A DNA stretch of 64,000 nt, taken from Diplonema japonicum. Its lineage: Eukaryota; Euglenozoa; Diplonemea; Diplonemida; Diplonemidae. The stretch is from the NCBI GenBank assembly GCA_964019335.1, contig OZ025685.1, forward strand, positions 62,001-126,000. The letters run 5' to 3'. The translations under genes and the position numbers were made by a program. This document shows, piece by piece, positions 20,612-29,963 of this stretch; the stretch's first letter is position 1, and every line of letters starts with the position of its first letter. The notes under the pieces were generated by a model, which saw only the letters and a list, made by a program, of their open reading frames with translations, was not told the DNA's origin and made no database searches.

Positions 20612-21183
20612 GGAAAGGGTTTGCTTTGTCGCACTCTTTCCTTGTATTCTGACACTCCTTTTATTTATTTTATTTTTTTTTTATATTCCTTTCTCCTTCA
20701 ATCCCTTTCACCTTTTTGGTAATATTTTGCCATTACGGTAGTTTTTTTTTTTTTAATTTTTCTTTTTTTTATAACCATATCCTTTAAAACCCATTTTTCA
20801 CTGGTATTTAAACAAAGTGACTCCCCCAAGCCCATTTTTTCTTTACACCCCCCCCCCCCTTCTTCTTTTTTTTACAAAATTCTATGGTTTTTTTTTGTCT
20901 CCAGTTGCCACCATCCTTTTTTTTTGGGGGGGTGTTTTTTTTTTTTTTTTTTTTTTTTTGTGCCTCTCTGAACCCTCGTTCGTGCTGCTTTTTTTTTTTT
21001 TCGTTCTCATTTTTCTCCCTTGAAACCTATTTCGCAGAAAAGAAAAAAAAAAAAGAAAACAAAAACGGGGGGTCATTTTTTCTCACCTCTCCTCCCAAGT
21101 AAGCTAGAAAAAAAGTTTTTTTTTTTTTGGTATGGGTTTTGCTGTATACGGAACCACTTTCTATATCGTCCCGCCCACTGCCT

Positions 21184-21230
<47 letters not shown>

Positions 21231-22063
21231 ACTGTGGTCTGGCCCTGTTCCTAGTGCAGTTCCCCCGGTGTCAAGGTGGACAGGTGCCTCGGCAGGCAGG
21301 ACCACAGGGTACTCAATGACTTGTCGGTACTTGACTTTCCCCCCTTTTTTTTTCCCCTTCTTTTTTCTCCTTGTTATTCTGGTTCGTTCCTCATCTCCCT
21401 CATCCCTCCCCTCCCCATGATGGCCAAGCTCTAGTGCAGTTGGGAACGGGCAAAAGATTGAGAATCAAGCCCCCCGTCAGTCCTATTGTTTTTCTCCTTT
21501 CTTGTTTTTCCATTATTGCCTAATGACTGGAGAATTCTTGCAACGGGGCACTGAAGAAAAGTAAAAAAAAAAGAAAAAAAAAAATCTAAGGCACAAATTC
21601 CTCAAAAAAAAGTTTTTTTTTAACTCCCTCTTCTCAACTGACTGGGTTTGGCCACCCTTTTTTTTTTCTTTTTTTTCTACTGTTCTTTATTTTTTTATTG
21701 CTCCAACATTGTTACTGTTTTTCTTTTTTCTTTTTTTTTTTCACTTTATTTTTTTCTTTACTCTCTCCAGTTCTTTTTCTTCTTTTTTTCTTCTCTTTCC
21801 ATCCCCCCTCCCCGCCAGCTCACCTGTTCCTAGTTTCTTTTTTGTTGACCCCCTCCCCCCTCCCCTGGCTGGTTGTCAGGAAGAGTTTTAAAAGAAGAAG
21901 AAAAAATTGGGATTTTTTTTCTCTAATTTCCCTATGTGCCCGTCCCACCCCCCCGTCCCCCTGCTCTGCTCTTCTTGTAGGGCTTTTATCTAAAAAAAAT
22001 AATAATAATAAAAAAAAAATGATAATAATAACATAAAATATTAGCTTGGTTGGACATGTGGAA

Positions 22064-22099
<36 letters not shown>

Positions 22100-23320
22100 A
22101 AAAAACCAAATTAAAAAAAGAGCCGCTGAGGGCAGCACCTGAGCTGATGAGCTTGCCATTCCCACCACCCCCTTTCCCCTGTTTTTTTTTTTTTTTTTTT
22201 CTTTTTTTTTTCTTTTTTTTTTTTGAAAGCACTTGTATGTGATGAAGAAATTTTATTAAAAAAAGAAGAAAAAAAAGGGGGAAGGAAATAAAGAAAGGAA
22301 ATAAAAAAGGACGGGTGTGATTTCTCTTGTTTGCCATTCTTGAAAGTCTCCAGAAATGGTTTTTGGCCCATGGGAGGGATAGGCATACAAGAGAAGGTCC
22401 TTTTTTTTTAATTCTACGAAAGTCATACCTTCTCTTACTGCAATTAAAAAATGGGGGGGGGTGTTAAATGTTGGCTGTACCCCCCTCCCCAACGTTTCCA
22501 CTCTGAAGCGTCTGTGGCTTATAAGTGCAAAAAAAAAGGAGAAAAGGGTTTACCCTCCCCCCCCTCCATTCCAAAAAATCGCGGGCAGGCTAATTGACAC
22601 TCCTTGAGAAAATCTGGCAAAAAAGAATGCATATAGAAGAACTACGAGGGGGTTTTTTTTTTGTTGCTTTGAATGCTGACGCCAAACTATTTTCTTTATA
22701 TAAAATTTAATAAATATTTTTAACCCCCTCCCTTTAAAAAAAAATACCGGAGCACTTTTTTTTGTTGCCAGTTACCTATTTTCCTTCCCCCCCCCCCTTC
22801 CCCCTTTTTTTCCCACAGTACTGCAGTAAACGTACCTGAAAGAAAAAAAAAAGAAACAAAAAAAAAGAGGGACAGAAAAAAAAAAAAAAAAAAAACAAAG
22901 AACGCGCAGCTACGCGTACCAAGCTATAACAAAAAAACGACCCTTTAAGAAAATACCCAAAATACCCCCCATAAAATTTTAACTTTGAAAAGCCCCCTAA
23001 AAGCCTTCCCCTACTATTTCCCCCCTTTCTTTTACCCCTTTGTTGCATTGCCTACCCATCCCTCTTTTCTTTTTTCTTTTCCCCCCTCGCTCCTGCTACC
23101 TGAAAATTAAAAAGAAATCTACTCGGAGCTTACGAGGAGAGAAAAAAAATCATTCACCCCCCCCCCCCCTTTGTTTACCCTTTTTTTTAATCGTGGGTGG
23201 CCCAAATACTCCTTGGGCTTCCCTTCCCTCCCCCCTTTTTTTTTCTCTCCTACTGCCCCCATTTTTTATTTTTTTATTTTTTCTGCCGTAACCTTGGTTC
23301 ATTCCTCCACCTCATTCTCA
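17730..23320. other. 5.6 kb homopolymer desert, no protein gene seen
   Basis: Long A and T tracts (for example A47 at 20564-20610 and about 45 A at 21184-21228) separate short islands of complex sequence at about 18830-19140, 19370-19600, 20435-20560, 21230-21560 and 22105-22500. Frames here are Phe/Lys/Ser low complexity. Some islands have strong hairpins: CCCTC/GAGGG at 18844-18857, and CTGTGGTC (21232-21239) with GACCACAG (21300-21307). Islands of this size could hold small RNA genes, but no snRNA, 5S or tRNA signature was recognised. Confidence 0.6.
21232..21307. ncRNA. candidate structured RNA (76 nt, closed by 8-bp stem)
   Basis: The perfect terminal stem CTGTGGTC/GACCACAG is reinforced inward by CCTG/CAGG. 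The block lies between a run of about 45 A and T-rich DNA. No known family is recognised and the strand is undetermined. Confidence 0.25.
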
Positions 23321-23321
23321 G
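23319..23321 (+). promoter_or_regulatory. candidate spliced-leader acceptor
   Basis: A pyrimidine-rich run, CCTCCACCTCATTCTCAG, ends 6 nt before the ATG at 23328, after 5.6 kb without genes. Confidence 0.5.
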
Positions 23322-23327
23322 GTAGAC

Positions 23328-26228
23328 ATGGAGACGCCTTCGCTGCCGTTTCTGCCCCAGCAGCAGTTGCACACTGGGGCGGAGGATGGCCTGCTGCTCA
23401 GCAGTGAGGAGCGCATGCTAGTGCCTAGGCTGCCGCGGGCACAGAACGCATCACGCCGATCTTCACGAAAGGCGGCCAACAGCCTTGTGCCTGCAGACAG
23501 GAACTCAATACTGGCACACAAGGAACAGAACGAAGAAGGAGAACTCCAGACGCTCAAGGACTTGCAGATAAGAAACAGAACGCAGTTCGTGAACCTTCTG
23601 ATGCGTGTCAAGAGCGACAGTACGAAGTACAACAGTGCTGTTGTGCTGGCAGAGGTCATCCTGAAGCAGGCCATGGTTGCCACGCAGGACCAGCCGTCGC
23701 CCAATGCGCTGCGCACCGCCGTTGCCTGCTACGCCCTGGACAGGGTCACCGCGCAGGTGGGCACCGCCTATTCACACGCCTTTGCTGTCATCAGGAAGGA
23801 GCTTTTCAGTGCAATATTTACGGAGGACAAACAGCACGCGCTGGCCACCCCCTTAGAGGTCATCCCGTACCGGTGCACGCTCGGGGCAGAGGCTGCCGCC
23901 TCGCACAAGTACATCGGCAACACACTGCAGTTTGAGAGCGCAAGGGTGTACAAGCTGCAACTGGAACAGTCGAAACAACTGTTCAAAACAGTAGCTGGGA
24001 GCCTCGCGAAGTGCCAGATGGTGGTAGGGCGTGCTGTGGAGAACTGCCTGCGTCCTTACGTGCGCTTGTTCTTCAAGATATGGAGAAATTGGGTAAAGGG
24101 GGCCAGGCAGAGCAAGTGGATGCGAAAGAGGCGAACCCTCCGTATCGAGGCAGACCTCGCTGCACACACAAAGGGAAGCGCCTTCCTGCGATGGCGGCTC
24201 AACATCCTGGCATCGAAGTTTGTGAAGGCAGAGGAACACAAGAGCTCGCTGATGTACCAGCTGGGCAATGCCAACAACCAGTTCACGCTGCTGTGCTTCA
24301 AGGCAGAGCGGTACCTCGTGACGATCGACGATCTGCGTGAGCAGCTGACCTCATCGACGACGTACCTCACACAAGAGAAGCAGAAGAACTACGACGCCTC
24401 GGCACTGCTCAACGTCGAGCACAACAACAAAATGAAGGAAGTGGCCAACACAGTCAGCGATCTCGCTGCCATGTCGCAGCAATGGATGGCTCTATGCAGG
24501 AGCATGCTGCACACAAAGATCTTGAAGGACATCCCAGACGAGAGGTCCGATGCTTTGACGCACGAAACCCAAAACATCAACAAGACATCGGGAGAGAAGG
24601 AGAAGGAGGAGAAGGGGGTGGCGAGCGACATGCAAGAGTACATCACACGTCCTGCGGAAGCTGTTTTGTTGAAGTGGGCGAATGAGCTTGTCTCTGCCTG
24701 CGACCTCATTGAGAGCAGGAAGGCCATTGGGAACTTCGGCAGCGACTGGGCGGACGGCGAGTACTTCATCGTCATCCTGAACAGGATATCGCCCACGACG
24801 TGCCACCTCAGCGGCCTGCAGGAGACAAGCCTCGCTCGGAAGTACGAGTACATCCTAGAGAGCTCTAAAGCATTGGGCATCAACTTCATCCCACGTGCGC
24901 AAGACATGGCCGAAGGGGTCACCGATATGAACTTCCTTTTCCTCTATGAGCTCTTCAGGATATACGCCACGAGGAGCAGAGCAACTAAGGAACACATCGG
25001 CATGCAGCAGGACGTCTTCGGTAATGACGAGTTTCTGAAGTCCGACGTACCTGAGGATGAAGCCCTCGACTTGGATGTCTTACCTGCTTTTATCAAGTCC
25101 AGCGAGGTGAATCTGGAGCAGTATGTTTCCGAGTTGAAAGAGCACGAGGCACGCGAGGGGTGTTGGCAGAAAGTGCTGGACATGATGGAAGCACAGGCTT
25201 ACGAAATGCGCGAGGCACGCATCAACAACAAGCCAGTGACAATCGTGGACGGGAAAGAGTTGCAGGCGTACCTTAGGATACCGAAAAGCAAGCTGAAAGA
25301 CATCCACGCAAACTACACTGTCAGCAAGCAGCAAGCCGTAGCGCCTGCCGCCACACCGCTGTCGTTCGACGTGATGATGGACAACACGCTGGACATTATA
25401 AAACAGAACTTCCAGGAAATCAGGAGGGTGTTCCGGCACTACTGCTCGCTCACAACGGAGTCGCCCAGTGCAGATACTATGACACAGGCGAGCTTCTGGA
25501 AGTTCTGCACCGACTCGAAGTGCATGGACAAAGAACTGACGAAATCGGTAGTGTCAGAGATATTTAAAAAGGTGAACAGTGTGCCGCAGATGCCGACCAG
25601 CGACGAAGCGGACGAGAACCCCGACACAGAACTGGTGCCCGCAGAGTTCGTGGAGAGCGTCATACGCCTATCGGACAAGAAGATGCCAAGCGAGCCGACA
25701 CTTGACGCACGCGTGCGAGCTTTCATATATAAATATGTGAAGCTCAGTACTACGAGGGCAGAGCTGTCGAAGTTCAGGAGCAGTATCTACGATAGAAACA
25801 TGCAGAAGGTGTTGCAGAGGCATGGCGTCGAGCTGCAAAGGGTGTTCAAATACTACGCTGGATTCGACAAGAAAAGCAGCAAGAATAGGACTATTAACTT
25901 TATAGAGTTCATGAAGTTGCTGCAGGACTGCAACCTGCTCGTCTTCCCGCTGGATGAACAAGCAGCACACAACATCTTCCTTGCAATGCAGGACACGACC
26001 CCCATAGATGACAATGACTCGCAGGAGGAGTACTTGTACCACGAGTTCACAGAAGCACTTGTAGCCTGTACGGTGTACCGCTACCCCTGCCCTTATATTC
26101 CTCTCGACAACAGAGTGGAACACTTCGTCACCTCGAACATCCTCACGCACCTGCGGCCACGTCTCAAGCACCATGGCATTCGCATCGACCCCGACCTTAA
26201 GGTCGTCCCCTTAGTCTCCATCCCCTGA
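23328..26228 (+). CDS. calponin-homology protein, probable flagellar/cytoskeletal
   Basis: The 966-residue protein has a calponin-homology domain at about 445-547, from LLKWANELVSACDLI to FLYELFRIYA, with the fimbrin-like opening LLKWANELV. Before it, about 240-310 is basic and Trp-rich (FFKIWRNWVKG, FLRWRLNILASKF), like the Trp-containing helical repeats of centrin-binding or axonemal proteins. The C-terminal third (about 690-930) has paired helices resembling degenerate EF-hands (EIRRVFRHYC, ELQRVFKYYAGFDKK). Likely a microtubule- or actin-associated structural protein of the flagellum, an inference supported by PACRG and doublecortin genes in the same cluster. No intron. Confidence 0.75.
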   Translation: METPSLPFLPQQQLHTGAEDGLLLSSEERMLVPRLPRAQNASRRSSRKAANSLVPADRNSILAHKEQNEEGELQTLKDLQIRNRTQFVNLLMRVKSDSTKYNSAVVLAEVILKQAMVATQDQPSPNALRTAVACYALDRVTAQVGTAYSHAFAVIRKELFSAIFTEDKQHALATPLEVIPYRCTLGAEAAASHKYIGNTLQFESARVYKLQLEQSKQLFKTVAGSLAKCQMVVGRAVENCLRPYVRLFFKIWRNWVKGARQSKWMRKRRTLRIEADLAAHTKGSAFLRWRLNILASKFVKAEEHKSSLMYQLGNANNQFTLLCFKAERYLVTIDDLREQLTSSTTYLTQEKQKNYDASALLNVEHNNKMKEVANTVSDLAAMSQQWMALCRSMLHTKILKDIPDERSDALTHETQNINKTSGEKEKEEKGVASDMQEYITRPAEAVLLKWANELVSACDLIESRKAIGNFGSDWADGEYFIVILNRISPTTCHLSGLQETSLARKYEYILESSKALGINFIPRAQDMAEGVTDMNFLFLYELFRIYATRSRATKEHIGMQQDVFGNDEFLKSDVPEDEALDLDVLPAFIKSSEVNLEQYVSELKEHEAREGCWQKVLDMMEAQAYEMREARINNKPVTIVDGKELQAYLRIPKSKLKDIHANYTVSKQQAVAPAATPLSFDVMMDNTLDIIKQNFQEIRRVFRHYCSLTTESPSADTMTQASFWKFCTDSKCMDKELTKSVVSEIFKKVNSVPQMPTSDEADENPDTELVPAEFVESVIRLSDKKMPSEPTLDARVRAFIYKYVKLSTTRAELSKFRSSIYDRNMQKVLQRHGVELQRVFKYYAGFDKKSSKNRTINFIEFMKLLQDCNLLVFPLDEQAAHNIFLAMQDTTPIDDNDSQEEYLYHEFTEALVACTVYRYPCPYIPLDNRVEHFVTSNILTHLRPRLKHHGIRIDPDLKVVPLVSIP

Positions 26229-26313
26229 CCTTTTTTTTTATTTCCATAAAAAAATCTATTCTTATTGGTTTCGTATTACCGTTGCACTGTACACCTGAGA
26301 TGTATCCCCCTTA

Positions 26314-26316
26314 CAG
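26314..26316 (+). promoter_or_regulatory. candidate spliced-leader acceptor, 2-nt leader
   Basis: CCCCCTTACAG ends only 2 nt before the ATG at 26319. An mRNA starting there would have almost no 5' UTR unless a leader is spliced on. Confidence 0.55.
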
Positions 26317-26318
26317 AC

Positions 26319-27401
26319 ATGGCGGCAAACAAGGACAAAAGCAAAAATGAAGGTGGTAATCCAGGCGAGACGCAGGTGGGCGAGAAAAAAGACCAAAGCG
26401 TCGAGCTAGCCAACGAGGTATTATTATTGTTTCCCCCCATCATGTTGAAACGGTCCCCCTCCCCCATCTACAGTGGAGCCTTGTGCTGCTGGGCGCGATC
26501 GACGGCATTAATTTGGCATATTTTGTGAAATGCGTTTTGAAGCGACGCAAGCTTCGGAAGGTATGAGGAAAGAAAGAGAAAAAAAAGAAGACAAAGCTTC
26601 CCAATACAGACATTCGCGTGGTGCTGCTGCCTGAACCTTTTGGTTGCTCTAGGCAGCGTGTTGGTGCTGCAGTGGACGACTACTGTATTGAGGTGGCTGA
26701 TCACATCGGACGAGACGTACCACCTCGACGTGATGGCAATGCTGCACAGCGTGCTTTGGAAAGTGCCGCTGTTCCTGGTGAGCTACCCCCTGAACTACGT
26801 GTGGCTGGTGGAGATCTTCGAGGAGGCCTACAAAGAGATGTGGAGCGTGAAGAAGGTCGACGTCAAGAACACCTACATGCAATTTCTTAATAAAGCCAGC
26901 GATGCTGTGTTGCAAGGCTTGCTGCTGATCTTGGTGGTAATCCAGACAGAGGTCATCCGCTACACTCCTAGCTTGCTGCTGTCTGTCATCCTGTACCCCT
27001 TCTCGTTAGGCAGCTTTGGTTGGGCAGTCGGCTCATACGCCACGTTCCCCGTCGCCATCGCCTACGAGGCGTGGGTGTACTCCTTCTACGCATTCGGCTT
27101 TCGACTCAACGAGCAACCGGAAGTGACACTCACCAAGAAGATCATCTACTTTGAGCACCGGTGGATGTACTTCCTGGGCTACGGGCTGCTCCCTGTTCTG
27201 CTCATGTCGTGGGTTGCGTCTTTCGACACATTTATAGCTTCCATCTTGTACTCTGTACTGCTGCCCATCCACTCTGTTCTCTCTGTCCCCACGCATCCTG
27301 AGAAGCAGCAACAAGCGATTCCCCTTCCTATCTTCCACTATGCTAACACCGCACTTGCAATACTGATCCCAGCTTTGTACGCCAAGCTCAGTGTTAAGTA
27401 A
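26319..27401 (+). CDS. EI24-like multi-pass ER membrane protein (3 exons)
   Basis: Exons 26319-26417, 26474-26560 and 26610-27401 give 325 residues; introns of 56 and 49 nt are both phase 0 (GTATTA...CTACAG and GTATGA...ATACAG). Exon 1 is charged and cytosolic. The rest has several hydrophobic segments matching the EI24/EPG-4 family pattern, including WKVPLFLVSYPLNYVW and the later YFEHRWMYFLGYGLLP, which parallels the conserved IERNWPYFFGFGLP-type motif. EI24 proteins sit in the ER and act in autophagy and membrane contacts. A multi-pass neighbour follows 165 bp downstream. Confidence 0.78.
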
Positions 27402-27566
27402 TGTTCCATATTCTCAAAGAAAAGCCTTGCCCCGAGTACACCGCTGCCCCCCCCTTTTTTTTAGACAAGGCTAGCCAAATGTGGGAGGTACAGAATCTTT
27501 AGAAAAGAAGAAGAAAAAAAGAAAATATAATGTGCTCACATGCAACACAGGGAAGCAAGACGTAAC

Positions 27567-28298
27567 ATGGACGCGGCACTGCAGGGCTTGCATGACACCA
27601 TGCGGCTGGACAGGTGGTGGGACCACATGGCTGGGGGGACCACGGCAAGGAAGGCCTTGCAAGGGTTGTTGATGGTGATTGTCCCGGTGTGCATTGTGTT
27701 CAAGTTCGTGGGAAGCACGCCTGCCTTTATCATCCATCTGCTGTTCGCAAAGGCGTGGTCTATGCTGTGGACGAGCAAGGCGCTGGACACTGTCATGTCC
27801 CCACCTAAAACAACGGGCCGTCTGTACATGCTTCTGATGGGGTTGAGTGTTGTGTACCCTTTGCTGGCATACTTTCAGGGTCTTGGTGTTAAGTTTGTAC
27901 TTGCGGCTGTTGGGTGGTACTTCCCAGTCTCCTCAACCTTGTCTGTGTACCTCCCGTGGTTGTGGGAGGCCTACTCTCATGGGGCTGCCGTGCTTTTCGC
28001 GTGTAAAGTTCGCAGTTTTACAGAATTGAAGGAGCTGCGTTGTTTTATGATTGATCATGCGGACTATTTGTTGTTCTTTGGCATCCCTCCAGTGCTCGTG
28101 AGTAAGTTGATATACCATGTGTACCCTTATGCTGTTGTTGAGATGGCAGTCCTCGATGCCATGTACTGCGTGCAGGCATGGCTGACCATAGAAGCGGCTC
28201 CCGTCGACAGCTCCCTTACCTCTGACCTCATGATGTTCTTCCCTGGTTGGGACATCCTTGTCGCAAAATTCATAGGCAAACCCAAAAAGAAAAACTGA
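27567..28298 (+). CDS. multi-pass membrane protein, possible divergent EI24 paralogue
   Basis: About 243 residues with five or so hydrophobic segments (LQGLLMVIVPVCIVFKFVG, YMLLMGLSVVYPLLAYF, VLVSKLIYHVYPYAVVEM). The stretch IDHADYLLFFGIPPVLVSK aligns in place with the YFEHRWMYFLGYGLLPVL motif of the preceding gene, suggesting an old tandem duplication; this is weak. An in-frame ATG at 27540 lies before the acceptor-like ACACAG (27548-27550). I choose 27567 because it follows that AG and has A at -3 and G at +4. The C-terminus is basic (KPKKKN), a possible KKxx-like ER signal, though the spacing is not classical. Confidence 0.7.
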   Translation: MDAALQGLHDTMRLDRWWDHMAGGTTARKALQGLLMVIVPVCIVFKFVGSTPAFIIHLLFAKAWSMLWTSKALDTVMSPPKTTGRLYMLLMGLSVVYPLLAYFQGLGVKFVLAAVGWYFPVSSTLSVYLPWLWEAYSHGAAVLFACKVRSFTELKELRCFMIDHADYLLFFGIPPVLVSKLIYHVYPYAVVEMAVLDAMYCVQAWLTIEAAPVDSSLTSDLMMFFPGWDILVAKFIGKPKKKN

Positions 28299-28489
28299 TT
28301 CACGTTTTGCTATTAACGTTGTTTTTTTTTTTTTTTTTTTTTTTTAGAAATTATGTCTAGGGAGAGGAAAGTTTTTTTTTTTCTTCTTCTTCCTTTTTTG
28401 TTTTTGTTTTCAGGTCAATCAACTCATGTTTTTTTTTGACTCTTTGATTGCTTTTCTCCTTTTTTTTTATGTTTCAAATCTTCGTCTTT

Positions 28490-28527
<38 letters not shown>

Positions 28528-28717
28528 ACGATTTTATTACGCTATGCAAACTTGTGCCGAGCAAAAAGAAAAAGAAGAAGAAGAAAAAACAAACCCCGTG
28601 CACCCTTTAAAGACAAGATTTTTTTTTTATTATTGCTCATACGAACAACAAAGACATAACTCATAAAGAATAATGCATATTGCTTTTTCTTTCTCGGCAC
28701 ACATACACGCCACAATG
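28299..28717. other. homopolymer-rich spacer
   Basis: Contains T25 and A29 tracts and a purine stretch; no gene is seen. It ends in CACAATGTAG, whose AG is 7 nt before the next start. Confidence 0.6.
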
Positions 28718-28727
28718 TAGGAGTTTT

Positions 28728-29828
28728 ATGCTGAACTCACAAGTTGTATGCCATGCGGTGCCTGAGGTGACTAACGTGCTACAGCGCATCAAGGAGGGCA
28801 GCGAGGTAGCTTCATTGGAGTCTGTCAATGTAAGTTCACAGGCGGCGGTGATCTTCGGAAGGAACCTGCTGGGCAGCAGAGTGACTGTCCTGACGCTGCG
28901 ATCCTGCAGGATAGGCGACTCAGGCCTTGCGTGCCTTGGGGACGTGTTGCGCGACACCTCCATCGAGTACCTAAACGTCACGGGGAACGGCATCAAGCTC
29001 CTGGCGAAGACCTTCCTGAAAGCAATAAACACCTCATGCACTTTGAAGGGCCTCAACATCTCAAACAACCCTCTGGAAAGGGCTTCCGTGGGTGCGCTGT
29101 GCCAAGCCATCTCCAACAGCCATGTGACCGACTTAGACTTGAGCATCACAAATGCCCTGACATGCTCACTAGAAGTGGCCACCGCTGCACGTTCTTTACA
29201 TGTGCTTCGCGTAGGGTATAATACATACTGGCCTGCCGACTGCACTCTGCTGACACTTCTCGACTCACAGTGCACCGTCACAGTTCTAGATCTTACTTCT
29301 TCTGAAGTCAGCGGGAGGTGTGACGAAATCAAAAGTGCTGTGCTCGTGATGCCTTGCCTGAAGTGTCTCTCTCTGAAACACAACTCGATATGCCCCACGG
29401 GACTTGTTCACATCGCCGCTGCTGTCGAAGGCTCTGTCTCTCTCGAGGATCTCTCCTTGGCCTGCAACCCTCTAGCCACAGTGCCCGGAAGCAGGGCGTA
29501 CAATGAAAAAGGCGTTGTTGCCTTAGCTACCGCTGTGCTGCGAGCCCCCAAACTGAAGCAGCTGTCTCTCGTACAGTGCTCCCTCGGGTTCGGGACAAAC
29601 CCCTTCTACGACGGGACGGACCACGGGGGGATATCCTGCCTATGCGACACAGCAAAGAAGAACCCGTCCGTGACAAAGCTGAACCTTGCAGAGAACAACT
29701 TCAACGACAAAACAATCTCCATCCTAAAGAGGATTGCCTGCGGGAAGGCGTCTTTCGAAACCCCATGTGACATAGCCACTGCCAAGTCCCCCTCGACCCC
29801 GTTCCACTACGGGCACTTCTGCACATAG
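28728..29828 (+). CDS. leucine-rich repeat protein, ribonuclease-inhibitor type
   Basis: The 366-residue protein is built of about ten leucine-rich repeats of the RI/NLR subtype, for example VTVLTLRSCRIGDSGLACLG, IEYLNVTGNGIKLLAKTF and LKGLNISNNPLERASVGA. There is no signal peptide, membrane segment or catalytic domain, so it is a cytosolic protein-interaction scaffold; such proteins are common in axonemes and in signalling. Start at the ATG 7 nt after a TAG acceptor. Upstream in-frame extension has no ATG. Confidence 0.85.
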   Translation: MLNSQVVCHAVPEVTNVLQRIKEGSEVASLESVNVSSQAAVIFGRNLLGSRVTVLTLRSCRIGDSGLACLGDVLRDTSIEYLNVTGNGIKLLAKTFLKAINTSCTLKGLNISNNPLERASVGALCQAISNSHVTDLDLSITNALTCSLEVATAARSLHVLRVGYNTYWPADCTLLTLLDSQCTVTVLDLTSSEVSGRCDEIKSAVLVMPCLKCLSLKHNSICPTGLVHIAAAVEGSVSLEDLSLACNPLATVPGSRAYNEKGVVALATAVLRAPKLKQLSLVQCSLGFGTNPFYDGTDHGGISCLCDTAKKNPSVTKLNLAENNFNDKTISILKRIACGKASFETPCDIATAKSPSTPFHYGHFCT

Positions 29829-29963
29829 TTACAAAGTTGAAGCTCACTTGGCGCTAGTTAATGCAGCTTTCTGGTTATACGTGTTTGTTCATGTCTCAGT
29901 TACACAGTTTTATTTCTGTCTCGCTTACTGAGGGCGTCATTGCATCACTGCAGATGGGCCACA

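Noticed and set aside
25396-26100. True calcium-binding EF-hands in the CH protein
   Set aside because: The helix pairs look EF-hand-like, but no loop shows the full DxDxDG-x-E pattern, so calcium binding is not claimed.
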